From Caldimonas tepidiphila (GTDB taxonomy: Bacteria; Pseudomonadota; Gammaproteobacteria; Burkholderiales; Burkholderiaceae_C): a stretch of DNA of 64,000 nucleotides. The notes below the pieces were generated by a model. That model did not search any database. It was given only the letters and a program-made list of their open reading frames with translations, and was not told the DNA's origin. Shown here piece by piece: positions 1 through 8,637 of the stretch. Made by a program: the position numbers and the translations under genes. Every line of letters starts with the position of its first letter. Position 1 is the stretch's first letter. The DNA lies in the NCBI RefSeq assembly GCF_003569765.1, contig NZ_QXMG01000001.1:248001-312000 (forward strand). Reading direction: 5' to 3'.

Positions 1-255
1 GGTCGAGAACGGTGCCAGGCCCAGCAATGCCGCCAACACCGAGGCCAGCACGACCGCGCCCGCCACCAGGTGGATGACGGCCGCATAGGGGGCCCATCGC
101 GCGGGATCGGCCGGCGCCTGGCCTTGCCGCACCGCCACTTCGGCAAAGTTGCGTCTCACGAGGATGGTCCAGGCGCGGCGGAAGCACAGCGCGGCGAGTG
201 CAAGGGCCAGCAGCAGCAGAAGCCAGGCGAAGACGACGGAAGCAGGAAGTTGCAT
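1..255 (-). CDS. Unknown membrane protein, 5' part only
   Basis: An open frame starts with ATG at 255 and runs off the left edge with 85 codons visible. Residues about 5-25 are a strongly hydrophobic helix rich in Leu and Ala, followed by a basic stretch (FRRAWTILVRR), which suggests an inner-membrane anchor. A second hydrophobic segment covers about residues 60-80 and runs to the edge. It lies 3' of the symporter operon on the same strand, behind the terminator hairpin at 305-334, so it is probably a separate transcript. I do not recognise the family. The start is the first ATG of a frame that stays open to the edge. Confidence 0.55.
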   Translation of the reverse strand, partial: MQLPASVVFAWLLLLLALALAALCFRRAWTILVRRNFAEVAVRQGQAPADPARWAPYAAVIHLVAGAVVLASVLAALLGLAPFST

Positions 256-304
256 GGTGTGAATGTCCGAGGGAAAGAGAGTGTGCCCCATGCCGGGCCC
301 ACAA

Positions 305-334
305 AGAGAAAAGCTCCCGCCGCGGCGGGAGCTT
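305..334 (-). terminator. Rho-independent terminator of the symporter operon
   Basis: A perfect inverted repeat, AAGCTCCCGC / GCGGGAGCTT with loop CGCG, lies at 311-334, just past the symporter stop codon at 356. Read on the minus strand the stem is followed by a T-rich tract (TTTTCTCTTT). This is the textbook form of an intrinsic terminator. Confidence 0.85.
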
Positions 335-355
335 CCTTCAGGTCAGGCGACCCGA

Positions 356-2158
356 TCAGTGGGCCTGGGCCGTGCCCGCGCCGCGCGGGGTGCGCATGTC
401 GTCCACCAGGTGCTGGATGTGCGCCGGCGGAGCGGCGGTCACCGCGCTCAGGCCGAAGGCCACCGCGAAGTTGACCAGCGCGCCGACGGTGCCGAAGGCC
501 TCCGGCGTGATGCCGAAGAAGCCGTTGGCGCCGCCCACCAGGCTCAGGTACTCCGTACCCTTGACGAAGAAGATGCCCTTGTGAGCGAACACGTAGAACA
601 GCGTGACGAACAGGCCGGCGAGCATGCCGACGATGGCGCCCTGGCTGTTCACGCGCTTGCTGAAGATGCCCATCATGATCGCGGGGAACAGCGTCGAGGC
701 TGCGATGCCGAAGGCCAGCGCCACGGTACCTGCGGCGAAGCCCGGGGGGTTCAGGCCCAGCCAGCCGGCCAGCACGATCGCGCCCGCCATCGAGATCTTG
801 CCCGCGAGCAGCTCGTTCTTCTCGCTGATCTTCGGGTTGAACACGCCCTTGATCAGGTCATGCGAGATCGCCGACGAAATCGCCATCAGCAGACCGGCAG
901 CGGTGGACAGCGCGGCAGCCAGACCACCCGCGGCGACCAGCGCGATCACCCAGTTGGGCAGCTGCGCGATCTCGGGGTTGGCCAGCACCATGATGTCGGG
1001 GTTGACGGTCAGCTCGTTACCCTTCCAGCCGGCGGCATCGACCTTGGCCTTCACCTCGGCACTGGTGGTCTTGTCGTTGTAGTACTGGATGCGGCCGTCG
1101 CCGTTCTTGTCCTCGAACTTCAGCAGGCCGGTCTTCTCCCAGCGCTTCATCCAGTCCGGACGGGCTTCGTACTGCAGGCTCGCGTTGGTGGCGTACAGGT
1201 CGCCGCCGCTCTTGACGGCCTCGTTGACGGTGCCCATCAGGTTGAAGCGGGCCATCGCGCCCACGGCCGGAGCGGTCGTGTACAGCAGCGCAATGAAGAC
1301 CAGCGCCCAGCCGGCGGACGAGCGGGCGTCCTTGACCTTCGGCACGGTGAAGAAGCGCACGATCACGTGGGGCAGGCCGGCGGTGCCGATCATCAGCGAG
1401 ATCGTGTAGAAGACCGTGTTGAGCGGGCTGCCAGCGTAGGCGGTCGTGTACTGGTTGAAGCCGAGGTCCGTCACGACCTGGTCCAGGCGGGCCAGGATCG
1501 GGGTGTCGGAGCCGGTCAGGTTGGAGCCCAGGCCTAGCTGCGGCAGGGGGTTGCCCGTCAGGTTCAGCGAGATGAAGATCGCCGGCACCGTGTAGGCGAA
1601 GATCAGCACCACGTACTGCGCGATCTGCGTGTAGGTGATGCCCTTCATGCCGCCGAACACCGCGTAGGCGAACACGATCGCCATGCCGATGTAGATGCCC
1701 ATGTCGGCCGTCACGCCGAGGAAGCGCGAGAACGCAACGCCCACGCCGGTCATCTGGCCGATCACGTAGGTGATCGAGGCGACCAGCAGGCAGATCACCG
1801 CCACGGTGCTGGCGGTCTGGCTGTAGAAGCGGTCACCGATGAACTGCGGCACGGTGAACTTGCCGAACTTGCGCAGGTACGGTGCCAGCAGCATCGCCAG
1901 CAGCACGTAGCCGCCGGTCCAGCCCATCAGGAAGACCGAGCCGCCGTAGCCCATGTTGGCGATCAGGCCGGCCATCGAGATGAAGGACGCGGCCGACATC
2001 CAGTCGGCCGCCGTGGCCATGCCGTTGGCCACCGGGTTGATGCCGCCGCCGGCGACGTAGTATTCCTTCGTGCTGCCCGCACGCGCCCAGACGGCGATGC
2101 CGAGGTAGAGCGCGAAGCTCAGACCCACGACGATGTAGATGGTGAGTTGCAGATCCAT
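356..2158 (-). CDS. Sodium:solute symporter large subunit (ActP-like, VC_2705 type)
   Basis: A 600-residue SSS-family (sodium:solute symporter) inner-membrane protein with about 13 hydrophobic segments. The N-terminal part carries typical SSS motifs (EYYVAGGGINPVANGMA, then TAADWMSAASF). Its closest relatives are annotated as cation/acetate symporters (ActP). The pairing with a small DUF4212 protein immediately upstream is instead the hallmark of the VC_2705 subfamily, in which the large and small proteins form one transporter. A hydrophilic loop of about 80 residues (around 320-400) with a D-N-G-D-G pattern separates two membrane blocks. The likely substrate is a small carboxylate such as acetate, by family inference only. 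The gene starts 9 nt after the small-subunit stop and ends before a strong terminator. Confidence 0.9.
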   Translation of the reverse strand: MDLQLTIYIVVGLSFALYLGIAVWARAGSTKEYYVAGGGINPVANGMATAADWMSAASFISMAGLIANMGYGGSVFLMGWTGGYVLLAMLLAPYLRKFGKFTVPQFIGDRFYSQTASTVAVICLLVASITYVIGQMTGVGVAFSRFLGVTADMGIYIGMAIVFAYAVFGGMKGITYTQIAQYVVLIFAYTVPAIFISLNLTGNPLPQLGLGSNLTGSDTPILARLDQVVTDLGFNQYTTAYAGSPLNTVFYTISLMIGTAGLPHVIVRFFTVPKVKDARSSAGWALVFIALLYTTAPAVGAMARFNLMGTVNEAVKSGGDLYATNASLQYEARPDWMKRWEKTGLLKFEDKNGDGRIQYYNDKTTSAEVKAKVDAAGWKGNELTVNPDIMVLANPEIAQLPNWVIALVAAGGLAAALSTAAGLLMAISSAISHDLIKGVFNPKISEKNELLAGKISMAGAIVLAGWLGLNPPGFAAGTVALAFGIAASTLFPAIMMGIFSKRVNSQGAIVGMLAGLFVTLFYVFAHKGIFFVKGTEYLSLVGGANGFFGITPEAFGTVGALVNFAVAFGLSAVTAAPPAHIQHLVDDMRTPRGAGTAQAH

Positions 2159-2167
2159 GACGCTGCC

Positions 2168-2428
2168 TTATTCCTCGTCAACGCCGTGAGCGCGGTCGAT
2201 GTCGCCCATCTTCTTCGCATAGAAGAAGATCAGCGCGATGTAGATGTAGATGGCTCCCTGCTGGGCGAACCAGAATCCCAGCGGATAGCCGCCGAGATGG
2301 ATGCTGTCGAGCATCGGCTTCAGGATGATCCCGAAGCCATAGGACACGACAGCCCACACGATCAATATCGGTATCAGCAGTCGCAGGGTCGCCTTCCAGT
2401 AGGCGTCATTCTTGGATTGCGTCGTCAT
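2168..2428 (-). CDS. Symporter small subunit, DUF4212 family
   Basis: This 86-residue protein has two transmembrane helices (about residues 15-38 and 48-70) joined by a short loop containing HLGGYPLGFWFAQQG, the conserved core of the DUF4212 / sodium:solute symporter small-subunit family. It probably sits beside the large subunit encoded 9 nt downstream and may help its assembly or transport. The start is the ATG preceded by a purine-rich site (GAAGAAGGAAGACGGAG). It is first in its operon and follows a 463-nt regulatory region. The family call is confident; the role beyond partnering the symporter is not known from sequence. Confidence 0.9.
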   Translation of the reverse strand: MTTQSKNDAYWKATLRLLIPILIVWAVVSYGFGIILKPMLDSIHLGGYPLGFWFAQQGAIYIYIALIFFYAKKMGDIDRAHGVDEE

Positions 2429-2891
2429 CTCCGTCTTCCTTCTTCATGGGATGGCTTGGCGGGACGAAGACCCGCCCGCTTCTTGCACTTTCGACCTGTC
2501 GCAGGGGTTGCGACTTTGAGCGCGGGCTCCACATTTGCGGTTTTTGCTTACGTGAAACTTAGCCCTAAAACGAAGGGTCGGACCCAGGAAGCCGCGGATG
2601 CCCGTAAGACGTTGAAAACATTGAGTTTTCACCCTACCTAGTGAAACTCCTAGCTGGGGATACCCCTTGGTATTGAAAAACCGTCGACAGCCCCAGGCGA
2701 GGGTCTGAAACGCCGCTCCGATCGCGAGAAATTACCGTCCGGTCTCGAGACCCGGAAGCTGCTGAGAGCCGGAAAGGCGCGATGAACCGGCCTCGGCCGC
2801 GAGGCATGGCTGCTGCGCGCCGGCCCGGGTTTGATGCGGCGCAGGAGCGGGGACCGCCCAGGTGCCGGCCGGGCCGGCGCGCCTGCCCGCG
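2429..2891. promoter_or_regulatory. Gene-free region between symporter operon and regA
   Basis: This region lies 5' of the symporter operon and 3' of regA. No credible gene was found; a 62-codon minus-strand frame at 2444-2632 lacks any family features. The part nearest the symporter (about 2530-2660) is more AT-rich than its surroundings and holds a dyad at 2613-2631 and two copies of GTGAAACT (2552 and 2641), so it is the likely symporter promoter. Nearer regA are a 12-nt palindrome GGTCTCGAGACC at 2741-2752 and a GCCGGC/GCCGGC stem at 2864-2878, which may help end the regA transcript. Confidence 0.5.
2613..2631. repeat. Inverted repeat, possible operator of symporter operon
   Basis: Arms TGAAAAC and GTTTTCA are perfectly complementary around the 5-nt centre ATTGA. 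It lies about 185 nt upstream of the small-subunit start in AT-rich DNA. Position and symmetry suggest a regulator site, but no known regulator consensus is recognised. Confidence 0.4.
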
Positions 2892-3428
2892 CTACTTGAC
2901 CCGCTGCTTCTCGAGCTTGCGCGCGAGCGTGCGGCGGTGCATCCCCAGTCGGCGCGCCGCCTCGGAAATGTTGAAGCCGGTGGCGGCGAGCGTCTCGTGG
3001 ATGTGCTCCCACTCCACCGTCTTGATCGACGTGGTGCGCTCCGTCAGGTCGACGCTGGCATCGCCCTGCTCGCGCCCGAAGGCCGCCTCGATGTCGTCGG
3101 TGTTGGCGGGCTTGGCGAGGTAGTGGCGTGCGCCGAGCTTGATCGCCTCGACGGCGGTGGCGATGCTGGCATAGCCGGTCAGCACCACGATGACCATCTG
3201 CGGGTCCTTCGCGTGCAGGAACTGCACGCACGACAGGCCTGAGCTGCCGCCCGCGAGCTTGAGATCCACGACCGCGTAGCCGGGGCGGTGCGACTCCGTC
3301 AGGGCCTGCACCTCGTCCAGCGTGGCGGCCCGGAGCACCTTGTAGCCGCGGCGCTCGAAGGAGCGCGCCAGCGTGCGGGCGAAGGCCTCGTCGTCCTCCA
3401 CGACGAGCAGTTCGCGTTCAGCGCTCAT
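2892..3428 (-). CDS. regA: Redox response regulator RegA (PrrA/ActR family)
   Basis: A 178-residue response regulator of the RegA/PrrA/ActR type. The receiver domain covers about residues 5-120, with the acidic pair in VVEDDEAF, phosphoacceptor Asp55 (VVDLKLAGG), a Thr in VLTGYAS and the Lys of YLAKPAN. A proline-free linker leads to a Fis-type helix-turn-helix at the C-terminus (ISEAARRLGMHRRTL), the nearly invariant DNA-binding motif of this family. In relatives it controls oxidases, photosynthesis, carbon and nitrogen fixation in response to redox state. It overlaps the end of regB by 11 nt, so the two are translationally coupled. Placement behind cyoABCD suggests the oxidase may be one of its targets. 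Confidence 0.95.
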   Translation of the reverse strand: MSAERELLVVEDDEAFARTLARSFERRGYKVLRAATLDEVQALTESHRPGYAVVDLKLAGGSSGLSCVQFLHAKDPQMVIVVLTGYASIATAVEAIKLGARHYLAKPANTDDIEAAFGREQGDASVDLTERTTSIKTVEWEHIHETLAATGFNISEAARRLGMHRRTLARKLEKQRVK

Positions 3429-4791
3429 CGCCCCCCTCCTCGTCAGCGTCGCCTGGCAGCACGAGCGAGGCCAGCGGCAGCCGGATCTCCACCTCGGCGC
3501 CGCCCTCGGGCCGGTTGCGCGCGGCGATGTGCCCGCCGAGCGTGCGCGCGACGTTGACCGACAGGAACAGGCCGAGCCCGCTGCCCGGCCGGCCCTTGCT
3601 GGACTGGTAGGGCTTGCCGAAGTGCGCCAGCATCTCCGGCGCGAAGCCCGGCCCCCGGTCCTGCACGCGCAGCACCAGCGTCTCGTCCTCGCAGTGCGCG
3701 AGCAGGGCCGGCGGCGCCTGCGGCGCCGCCTCCAGGGCGTTGTCCAGCACGTTGTCGATCATCTGCTTGAGCGCGGTGTCCGAGATGATGGGCAGATCGG
3801 GCAGTTCGTGCCGCTCGTAGCGGAATTCATGCGCCGGGCGGGTGGCACGCCATTGCGCCACGAGCTCGTCCAGGAAGGCGTGCAGCCTGGTCGCCACCGG
3901 CGCCTCGCCGCGCGTCTCGCCCGCCGACAGCAGGATGCCGGTGACGATGGCCTTGCAGCGGCGCAGCTGGACCTGCATCTCCTCGATCTCCTCGCGCAGT
4001 TCGGGGTCCTCGGTGAAGGGCGGCATGCGCGCCCAATCGCCCAGGATCACCGACAGCGTGGCGAGCGGCGTGCCCAGCTCGTGCGCGGCGCCCGAGGCGA
4101 GCAGGCCCATGCGCAGGATGTGCTCCTCCTCGGCGGCGCGCTGGCGCAGGTCGGCGAGCCGGGCGTCGCGCTCGCGCAGGTTGCGCCCGATGCGCACGAT
4201 GAAGAACACCAGCAGCGCGGCGTCGAGCGTGAAGCACAGCAGCAGCCCGTCGATGTAGTACGAGGACAGCACCGCGCCGGGTGCGTCGGGCAGGGCGAGC
4301 GGGCGGTGCCACTGCGTCAGCGCGAGCACGCACAGGATGGTCAGCACCACCATCGCCCAGCTGTAGTGCGGCTTGAGCAGCACCGCGCCCACCGCGACCT
4401 GCAGCAGGAACAGGAACAGGAAGGGGTTGTTGACGCCGCCGCTGTAGAACAGCAGCCCGCTGAGCACCGCGACGTCGACCAGCAGCCCGGCGAACAGCTC
4501 GCCGTTGCTGACGCCGCCGGCGAGCCGGTTGCGCACCCAGCACAGCGAGTTGAACAGCACCAGCGCCGCCAGCAGCGTCAGCATCTCGACCAGCGGCAGC
4601 CGGATGCCGAGCCCGAACTCCACCGTCAGGATGGTGGCGAGCTGCCCCGCCACCGCCAGCCAGCGCAGCTGGATGAGCTGCAGCAGGTTGTTGCGGCCGG
4701 CCCGGTTCTCCGGGGCGGCCTGCCCGCTGTCGCCCGCCTGCGGCGGGGCGGCCTCAATCCCGGGCGCCGCCACGCTCGGCATCTCCGGCAT
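3418..4791 (-). CDS. regB: Redox sensor histidine kinase RegB (PrrB/ActS family)
   Basis: A 457-residue membrane sensor kinase. Six hydrophobic segments occupy about residues 45-200. Between two of them lies GGVNNPF (118-124), the conserved ubiquinone-binding heptapeptide of RegB. The H-box (GAAHELGTPL) has the phosphorylated His237. Cys279 in RRCKAIV is in the place of the redox-active cysteine of Rhodobacter RegB. The ATPase domain shows NVLDNALEAAP (N-box), DRGPGFAPE (G1) and GSGLGLFLS (G2). By family knowledge it senses the quinone pool or respiratory flux and phosphorylates RegA. Its start overlaps the SURF1 gene by 38 nt, tying its expression to the oxidase operon. A more internal start would be needed to remove that overlap, but the N-terminal residues look unstructured and optional. 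Confidence 0.95.
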   Translation of the reverse strand: MPEMPSVAAPGIEAAPPQAGDSGQAAPENRAGRNNLLQLIQLRWLAVAGQLATILTVEFGLGIRLPLVEMLTLLAALVLFNSLCWVRNRLAGGVSNGELFAGLLVDVAVLSGLLFYSGGVNNPFLFLFLLQVAVGAVLLKPHYSWAMVVLTILCVLALTQWHRPLALPDAPGAVLSSYYIDGLLLCFTLDAALLVFFIVRIGRNLRERDARLADLRQRAAEEEHILRMGLLASGAAHELGTPLATLSVILGDWARMPPFTEDPELREEIEEMQVQLRRCKAIVTGILLSAGETRGEAPVATRLHAFLDELVAQWRATRPAHEFRYERHELPDLPIISDTALKQMIDNVLDNALEAAPQAPPALLAHCEDETLVLRVQDRGPGFAPEMLAHFGKPYQSSKGRPGSGLGLFLSVNVARTLGGHIAARNRPEGGAEVEIRLPLASLVLPGDADEEGGDER

Positions 4792-5557
4792 CGCGGCGCA
4801 ACTGCCGCTCCTCGCGCAGCAGGTAGGCCGTCGCGGCCGCCACCATCAGGGCCAGCGCGAACCAGGTGAGCGCGTACACCAGGTGGCTGTTGCTGAAGCG
4901 CAGCACCGTCAGGCCCGGGCGGGGCCAGGCCTCGGCCGCAGCGGCGTCGGCCGCCGCGTCGATGAAGTAGGGCGCGACCGCCCCGGCCCGCTCGGCGCCG
5001 CCCAAGCCGCGCGCGGCCGCGATAGCCTGCACGTCGCGCGAGTACCAGCGCCCGGCTGCAGGGTCGTTGTCCTGCAGCAGCCGGCCACCGGGCTCGGTGA
5101 GGCGCAGCAGCCCGCTCACCTCCTGCTCGGCGGCGGGCTCCTCGCCACGGCTCGCGCGCTCGCGCCGCTCGGGCGGAACGAAGCCTCGGTTGACGAGCAC
5201 CCAGAACCCGTCCTCGCTGCGCAGCGGCGTCAGCACCCAGAAGCCGCTGCCGAGCACCGTGTTGGCCTGCACCAGCGTCTCGAGCTCGTGCGCGAAGCGC
5301 CCGCGCACCTGCACGCGGCGGTACTCGTCCTCGGCCCGGCTCAGGCCCGGCCAGTCCGCGGGCCCGGGCGCCGGCACGGGCGCGGCCTGCTGGTGGCGCT
5401 CGATGCGGGCGATCAGGTCCTGCTTCCATGCCAGGCGCTGCACCTGCCACATGCCGAGCGCGACGAAACCCAGAAACAGCAAAGCCGCGATGCTCAGCAT
5501 CGCGGCCAGGGTGGCGGGCCGCCGGGGCCCGCGGATGTCTGCGTCGGACACGGTCAC
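4754..5557 (-). CDS. SURF1-family oxidase assembly protein
   Basis: A 267-residue protein with the SURF1 layout: an N-terminal membrane helix (about 18-38, ending in LGMWQVQRL), a large periplasmic domain, and a C-terminal helix (about 228-248) after SNSHLVYALTWFALA. The motif VNRGFVPP and the W-Y pair near residue 170 (GRWYSRD) are typical. SURF1 proteins help insert heme a in aa3 oxidases. Here the gene directly follows a quinol oxidase operon, with its GTG start inside the cyoD stop (GTGA), so it may serve this oxidase. The GTG start is dictated by that overlap. Confidence 0.9.
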   Translation of the reverse strand: MTVSDADIRGPRRPATLAAMLSIAALLFLGFVALGMWQVQRLAWKQDLIARIERHQQAAPVPAPGPADWPGLSRAEDEYRRVQVRGRFAHELETLVQANTVLGSGFWVLTPLRSEDGFWVLVNRGFVPPERRERASRGEEPAAEQEVSGLLRLTEPGGRLLQDNDPAAGRWYSRDVQAIAAARGLGGAERAGAVAPYFIDAAADAAAAEAWPRPGLTVLRFSNSHLVYALTWFALALMVAAATAYLLREERQLRRDAGDAERGGARD

Positions 5558-5934
5558 ATGGATTGCATGTCGTGGACGGGCATCATGTTGGTGTTGAGGT
5601 GGTACATCACCCAGATCGACCCCGCCAGCATGATGAAGATGACCACCGCCGTGAAGATCAGGGCGAGCATCGACCAGCCCCCCTCCACCTTGGTGTTCAT
5701 GTGCAGGAAGTAGACCATGTGGACGACGACCTGCACCGCCGCGAAGCCCAGGATCACCAGCGCGGTGGCGGTGGACGAGGGCAGCACCTTGTTCATCACG
5801 AGCCAGAACGGGATCGCGGTCAGCACCACCGACAGCAGGAAGCCGATCGCGTAGCCCTTGTAGCTCGCGTGGTAGCCGACGTCGTCGTGGTCGTCGTGGT
5901 GAGAGTCGTCGTGGTGGTGGTGTGAGTTGCCCAT
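5554..5934 (-). CDS. cyoD: Cytochrome o ubiquinol oxidase subunit IV (CyoD)
   Basis: A 126-residue protein with three transmembrane helices (about 26-47, 55-78 and 88-112), the family length and fold of CyoD/COX4-prokaryotic, needed for stable assembly of the CuB site. The core (VHMVYFLHMN) is well conserved. The first 22 residues are unusual: nine His and seven Asp in a tail beginning [18 protein letters not shown]. This tail could bind metal. It is encoded by a triplet-rich low-complexity stretch. The start overlaps the cyoC stop by one base (TAATG) and the end overlaps the SURF1 start by four. Confidence 0.93.
   Translation of the reverse strand: MGNSHHHHDDSHHDDHDDVGYHASYKGYAIGFLLSVVLTAIPFWLVMNKVLPSSTATALVILGFAAVQVVVHMVYFLHMNTKVEGGWSMLALIFTAVVIFIMLAGSIWVMYHLNTNMMPVHDMQSM
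5881..5925 (-). repeat. Triplet-rich low-complexity stretch encoding the His/Asp tail of CyoD
   Basis: The plus strand reads as nearly pure repeats of GTC, GTG and GGT units. On the coding strand these are runs of CAC/CAT and GAC codons. Such slippery in-frame repeats can change length between strains without breaking the frame. Confidence 0.6.
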
Positions 5935-6557
5935 TACAGCACTCCCATCAGGTAGACAAAGGTGAACACGCCGATCCAGATCACGTCCAGGAAGTGCCAG
6001 AACATCGACAGGCAGACCAGGCGGCGCTTGTTTTCCTTGATCAGGCCGAGCTTCTGGACCTGGAACATCAGCGTGACGAGCCAGATGGTGCCGAAGGCCA
6101 CGTGCAGGCCGTGGGTGCCGACCAGCGCGAAGAAGGCCGACAGGAAGGCGCTGCGCTGCGGACCCGCGCCCTGCTCGATCAGGTGCGCGAACTCGTAGAT
6201 CTCGATGCCGAGGAAGGCCAGGCCGAACAGGCCGGTGACGCCCAGCCAGGTGAGCACGCCCTTCTTGTTGCCCTTGAGCATCGCGATCATCGCGAAGCCG
6301 TAGGTGATCGACGAGAACAGCAGCATCGCGGTGTTCGCCGCGATCAGCTTCAGGTCGAACAGGTCGGCCCCCGAGGGGCCGGCCGCGTAGCTCTTGCCCA
6401 GCACCGCGTAGACCGCGAACAGCACCGCGAAGATGAGGCAGTCGCTCATCAGGTACAGCCAGAAGCCCAGGAGCGTGCCGTGCTGCGGGTGGTGGTCGCC
6501 CTTGTCGTAGAAGAGCGGCGCCGGGCCGCCCGCCGTCAGAGTGGTGGATTGACTCAT
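5934..6557 (-). CDS. cyoC: Cytochrome o ubiquinol oxidase subunit III (CyoC)
   Basis: A 207-residue heme-copper oxidase subunit III of the quinol oxidase type with five transmembrane helices. Family motifs include [18 protein letters not shown] near the N-terminus, [11 protein letters not shown] in the middle, THGLHVAFG and the C-terminal [19 protein letters not shown]. The ATG at 6557 is chosen because it starts directly before the conserved region; the frame stays open further upstream but that part reads against cyoB. The gene starts 17 nt after cyoB ends and shares one base with cyoD. Confidence 0.95.
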   Translation of the reverse strand: MSQSTTLTAGGPAPLFYDKGDHHPQHGTLLGFWLYLMSDCLIFAVLFAVYAVLGKSYAAGPSGADLFDLKLIAANTAMLLFSSITYGFAMIAMLKGNKKGVLTWLGVTGLFGLAFLGIEIYEFAHLIEQGAGPQRSAFLSAFFALVGTHGLHVAFGTIWLVTLMFQVQKLGLIKENKRRLVCLSMFWHFLDVIWIGVFTFVYLMGVL

Positions 6558-6574
6558 GTTGTTTCTCGCTCGGC

Positions 6575-8578
6575 TCAGGCCCGCGCCGCCGCCAGCGCCA
6601 GGCTGCGGGCGTTCTCGGTGCGCGCCACGTCCTCGGCCGGGATGTAGAAGTCGCGCTTGTAGTTGAAGGTGTGCACGATGCACGCGACCACCGTCACGGC
6701 GAACGACACCGCGGCCAGCAGCCACATGTGCCAGATCAGCGCGAAGCCGAGGACCGTGCTCAGGCCCGCGATCACGACGCCGGCGGCGGTGTTCTTGGGC
6801 ATGTGGATCGGCTTGAAGCCGCTCTCCGGGCGCTGCGCGCCGCGCTTCTTCATGTCGGCCCAGGCGTCGATGTCGTGCACCACCGGCGTGAAGGCGAAGT
6901 TGTACTCCGGCGGCGGCGAGGAGGTGGACCACTCCAGCGTGCGGCCGCCCCAGGGGTCACCGGTGACGTCGCGCAGCTGCTCGCGGCGGAAGTAGCTCAC
7001 CACCAGCTGGAGGATGAAGGCGGCGATGCCGATCGCGATCAGCACGGCGCCGAGCGCGGCGATCTGGAACCAGATCTGCAGCGACGGGTCCTCGAAGCGG
7101 CTCATGCGGCGCGTCACGCCCATCAGGCCCAGCACGTACAGCGGCATGAAGGCGAGGTAGAAGCCGATCAGCCAGAACCAGAACGAGACCTTGCCCCAGA
7201 ACGGGTCGAGCTTGTAGCCGAAGGCCTTCGGGTACCAGTAGGTGATGCCGGCGAAGATGCCGAACAGCACGCCGCCGATGATGACGTTGTGGAAGTGCGC
7301 GATCAGGAACAGGCTGTTGTGCAGCACGAAGTCCGCCGCTGGCACCGCCAGCATCACGCCGGTCATGCCGCCGATCACGAACGTGACCATGAAGCCGATC
7401 GTCCACAGCATCGGCACCTCGAACTCGATGCGGCCGCGGTACATCGTGAACAGCCAGTTGAAGATCTTCGCGCCCGTCGGAATCGAGATGATCATCGTCG
7501 TGATGCCGAAGAAGGCGTTCACGCTCGCGCCCGAGCCCATCGTGAAGAAGTGGTGCAGCCACACGACGTAGGACAGGATCGTGATCACGACCGTGGCGTA
7601 GACCATCGACGCGTAGCCGAACAGCTTCTTGCGGCTGAAGGTCGACACCACTTCCGAGAAGATGCCGAACACCGGCAGAACCAGGATGTAGACCTCGGGG
7701 TGGCCCCAGATCCAGATCAGGTTCACGTACATCATGGCGTTGCCGCCGAGCTCGGAGGTGAAGAAGTTCGTGCCGACGTAGCGGTCGAGCGTCAGCAGCG
7801 CCAGCACCGCGGTCAGGATCGGGAACGCGGCCACGATCAGCACGTTGGTGCACAGCGAGGTCCACGTGAACACCGGCATCTTCATCAGCGTCATGCCCGG
7901 CGCGCGCATCTTGACGATGGTCGCGATCAGGTTGATGCCTGACAAGGTTGTCCCGACCCCCGACAACTGCAGGGCCCAGATGTAGTAGTCCACCCCCACG
8001 CCCGGACTCTGCAGGATGCCCGACAGCGGCGGGTAGGCCAGCCAGCCGGTGCGCGCGAACTCGCCCAGGAACAGCGACACCATCATCAGGATGGCGCCGC
8101 TGGCGGTCATCCAGAAGCTGAAGTTGTTCAGGAAGGGGAAGGCCACGTCGCGCGCGCCGATCTGCAGCGGCACCACGTAGTTCATGAAGCCCGTGATCAG
8201 CGGCATCGCCACGAAGAAGATCATGATCACGCCGTGGGCGGTGAAGATCTGGTCGTAGTGGTGCGGCGGCAGGAAGCCGGCGTTGTCGCCGAAGGCGATG
8301 GCCTGCTGGGCGCGCATCAGCAGCGCGTCGGCGAAGCCGCGCATCAGCATGACCAGGCCCAGGATCATGTACATGATCCCGATCTTCTTGTGGTCGATGC
8401 TGGTGATCCAGTCGCGCCACAGCGGGCCCCAGACCCGGTAGTAGCTCATCGCGGCCAGCAGGGCGATCCCGCCCAGCACGACGGCCACGAAGGTCATGTG
8501 AACGATGGGATCGTGGGGTATCGCCTCCCAACTGAGGCGCCCCAGGATTAGCTTGCTGAGTTCGGGATGGTCGAACAT
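6575..8578 (-). CDS. cyoB: Cytochrome o ubiquinol oxidase subunit I (CyoB)
   Basis: A 667-residue catalytic subunit with about 15 transmembrane helices, which reduces oxygen to water and pumps protons using ubiquinol. The metal ligands are visible: His in FTAHGVIM (low-spin heme), [10 protein letters not shown] with the His-Tyr pair and the proton-channel Glu, the VWLHHFF pair for CuB, and [12 protein letters not shown] for both hemes. The quinone-site residues of CyoB are present too (RGFAD and HHYDQ), so this is a quinol oxidase and not a cytochrome c oxidase. It is preceded by cyoA (59 nt gap) and followed by cyoC. Confidence 0.97.
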   Translation of the reverse strand: MFDHPELSKLILGRLSWEAIPHDPIVHMTFVAVVLGGIALLAAMSYYRVWGPLWRDWITSIDHKKIGIMYMILGLVMLMRGFADALLMRAQQAIAFGDNAGFLPPHHYDQIFTAHGVIMIFFVAMPLITGFMNYVVPLQIGARDVAFPFLNNFSFWMTASGAILMMVSLFLGEFARTGWLAYPPLSGILQSPGVGVDYYIWALQLSGVGTTLSGINLIATIVKMRAPGMTLMKMPVFTWTSLCTNVLIVAAFPILTAVLALLTLDRYVGTNFFTSELGGNAMMYVNLIWIWGHPEVYILVLPVFGIFSEVVSTFSRKKLFGYASMVYATVVITILSYVVWLHHFFTMGSGASVNAFFGITTMIISIPTGAKIFNWLFTMYRGRIEFEVPMLWTIGFMVTFVIGGMTGVMLAVPAADFVLHNSLFLIAHFHNVIIGGVLFGIFAGITYWYPKAFGYKLDPFWGKVSFWFWLIGFYLAFMPLYVLGLMGVTRRMSRFEDPSLQIWFQIAALGAVLIAIGIAAFILQLVVSYFRREQLRDVTGDPWGGRTLEWSTSSPPPEYNFAFTPVVHDIDAWADMKKRGAQRPESGFKPIHMPKNTAAGVVIAGLSTVLGFALIWHMWLLAAVSFAVTVVACIVHTFNYKRDFYIPAEDVARTENARSLALAAARA

Positions 8579-8637
8579 CTTGGTTCTCTAGGAGAGTACG
8601 GGAGGCGTACCGGCGGCCTGAGGCCGCCGATGCCGAA

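Noticed and set aside
2444-2632. A 62-codon minus-strand frame in the symporter promoter region
   Set aside because: No ribosome-binding site, no recognisable motif, and it overlaps the likely promoter. Kept as part of the regulatory region.
6671-7942. A plus-strand open frame opposite cyoB
   Set aside because: Antisense to a conserved catalytic subunit, with repetitive His/Asp/Arg composition and no family features.
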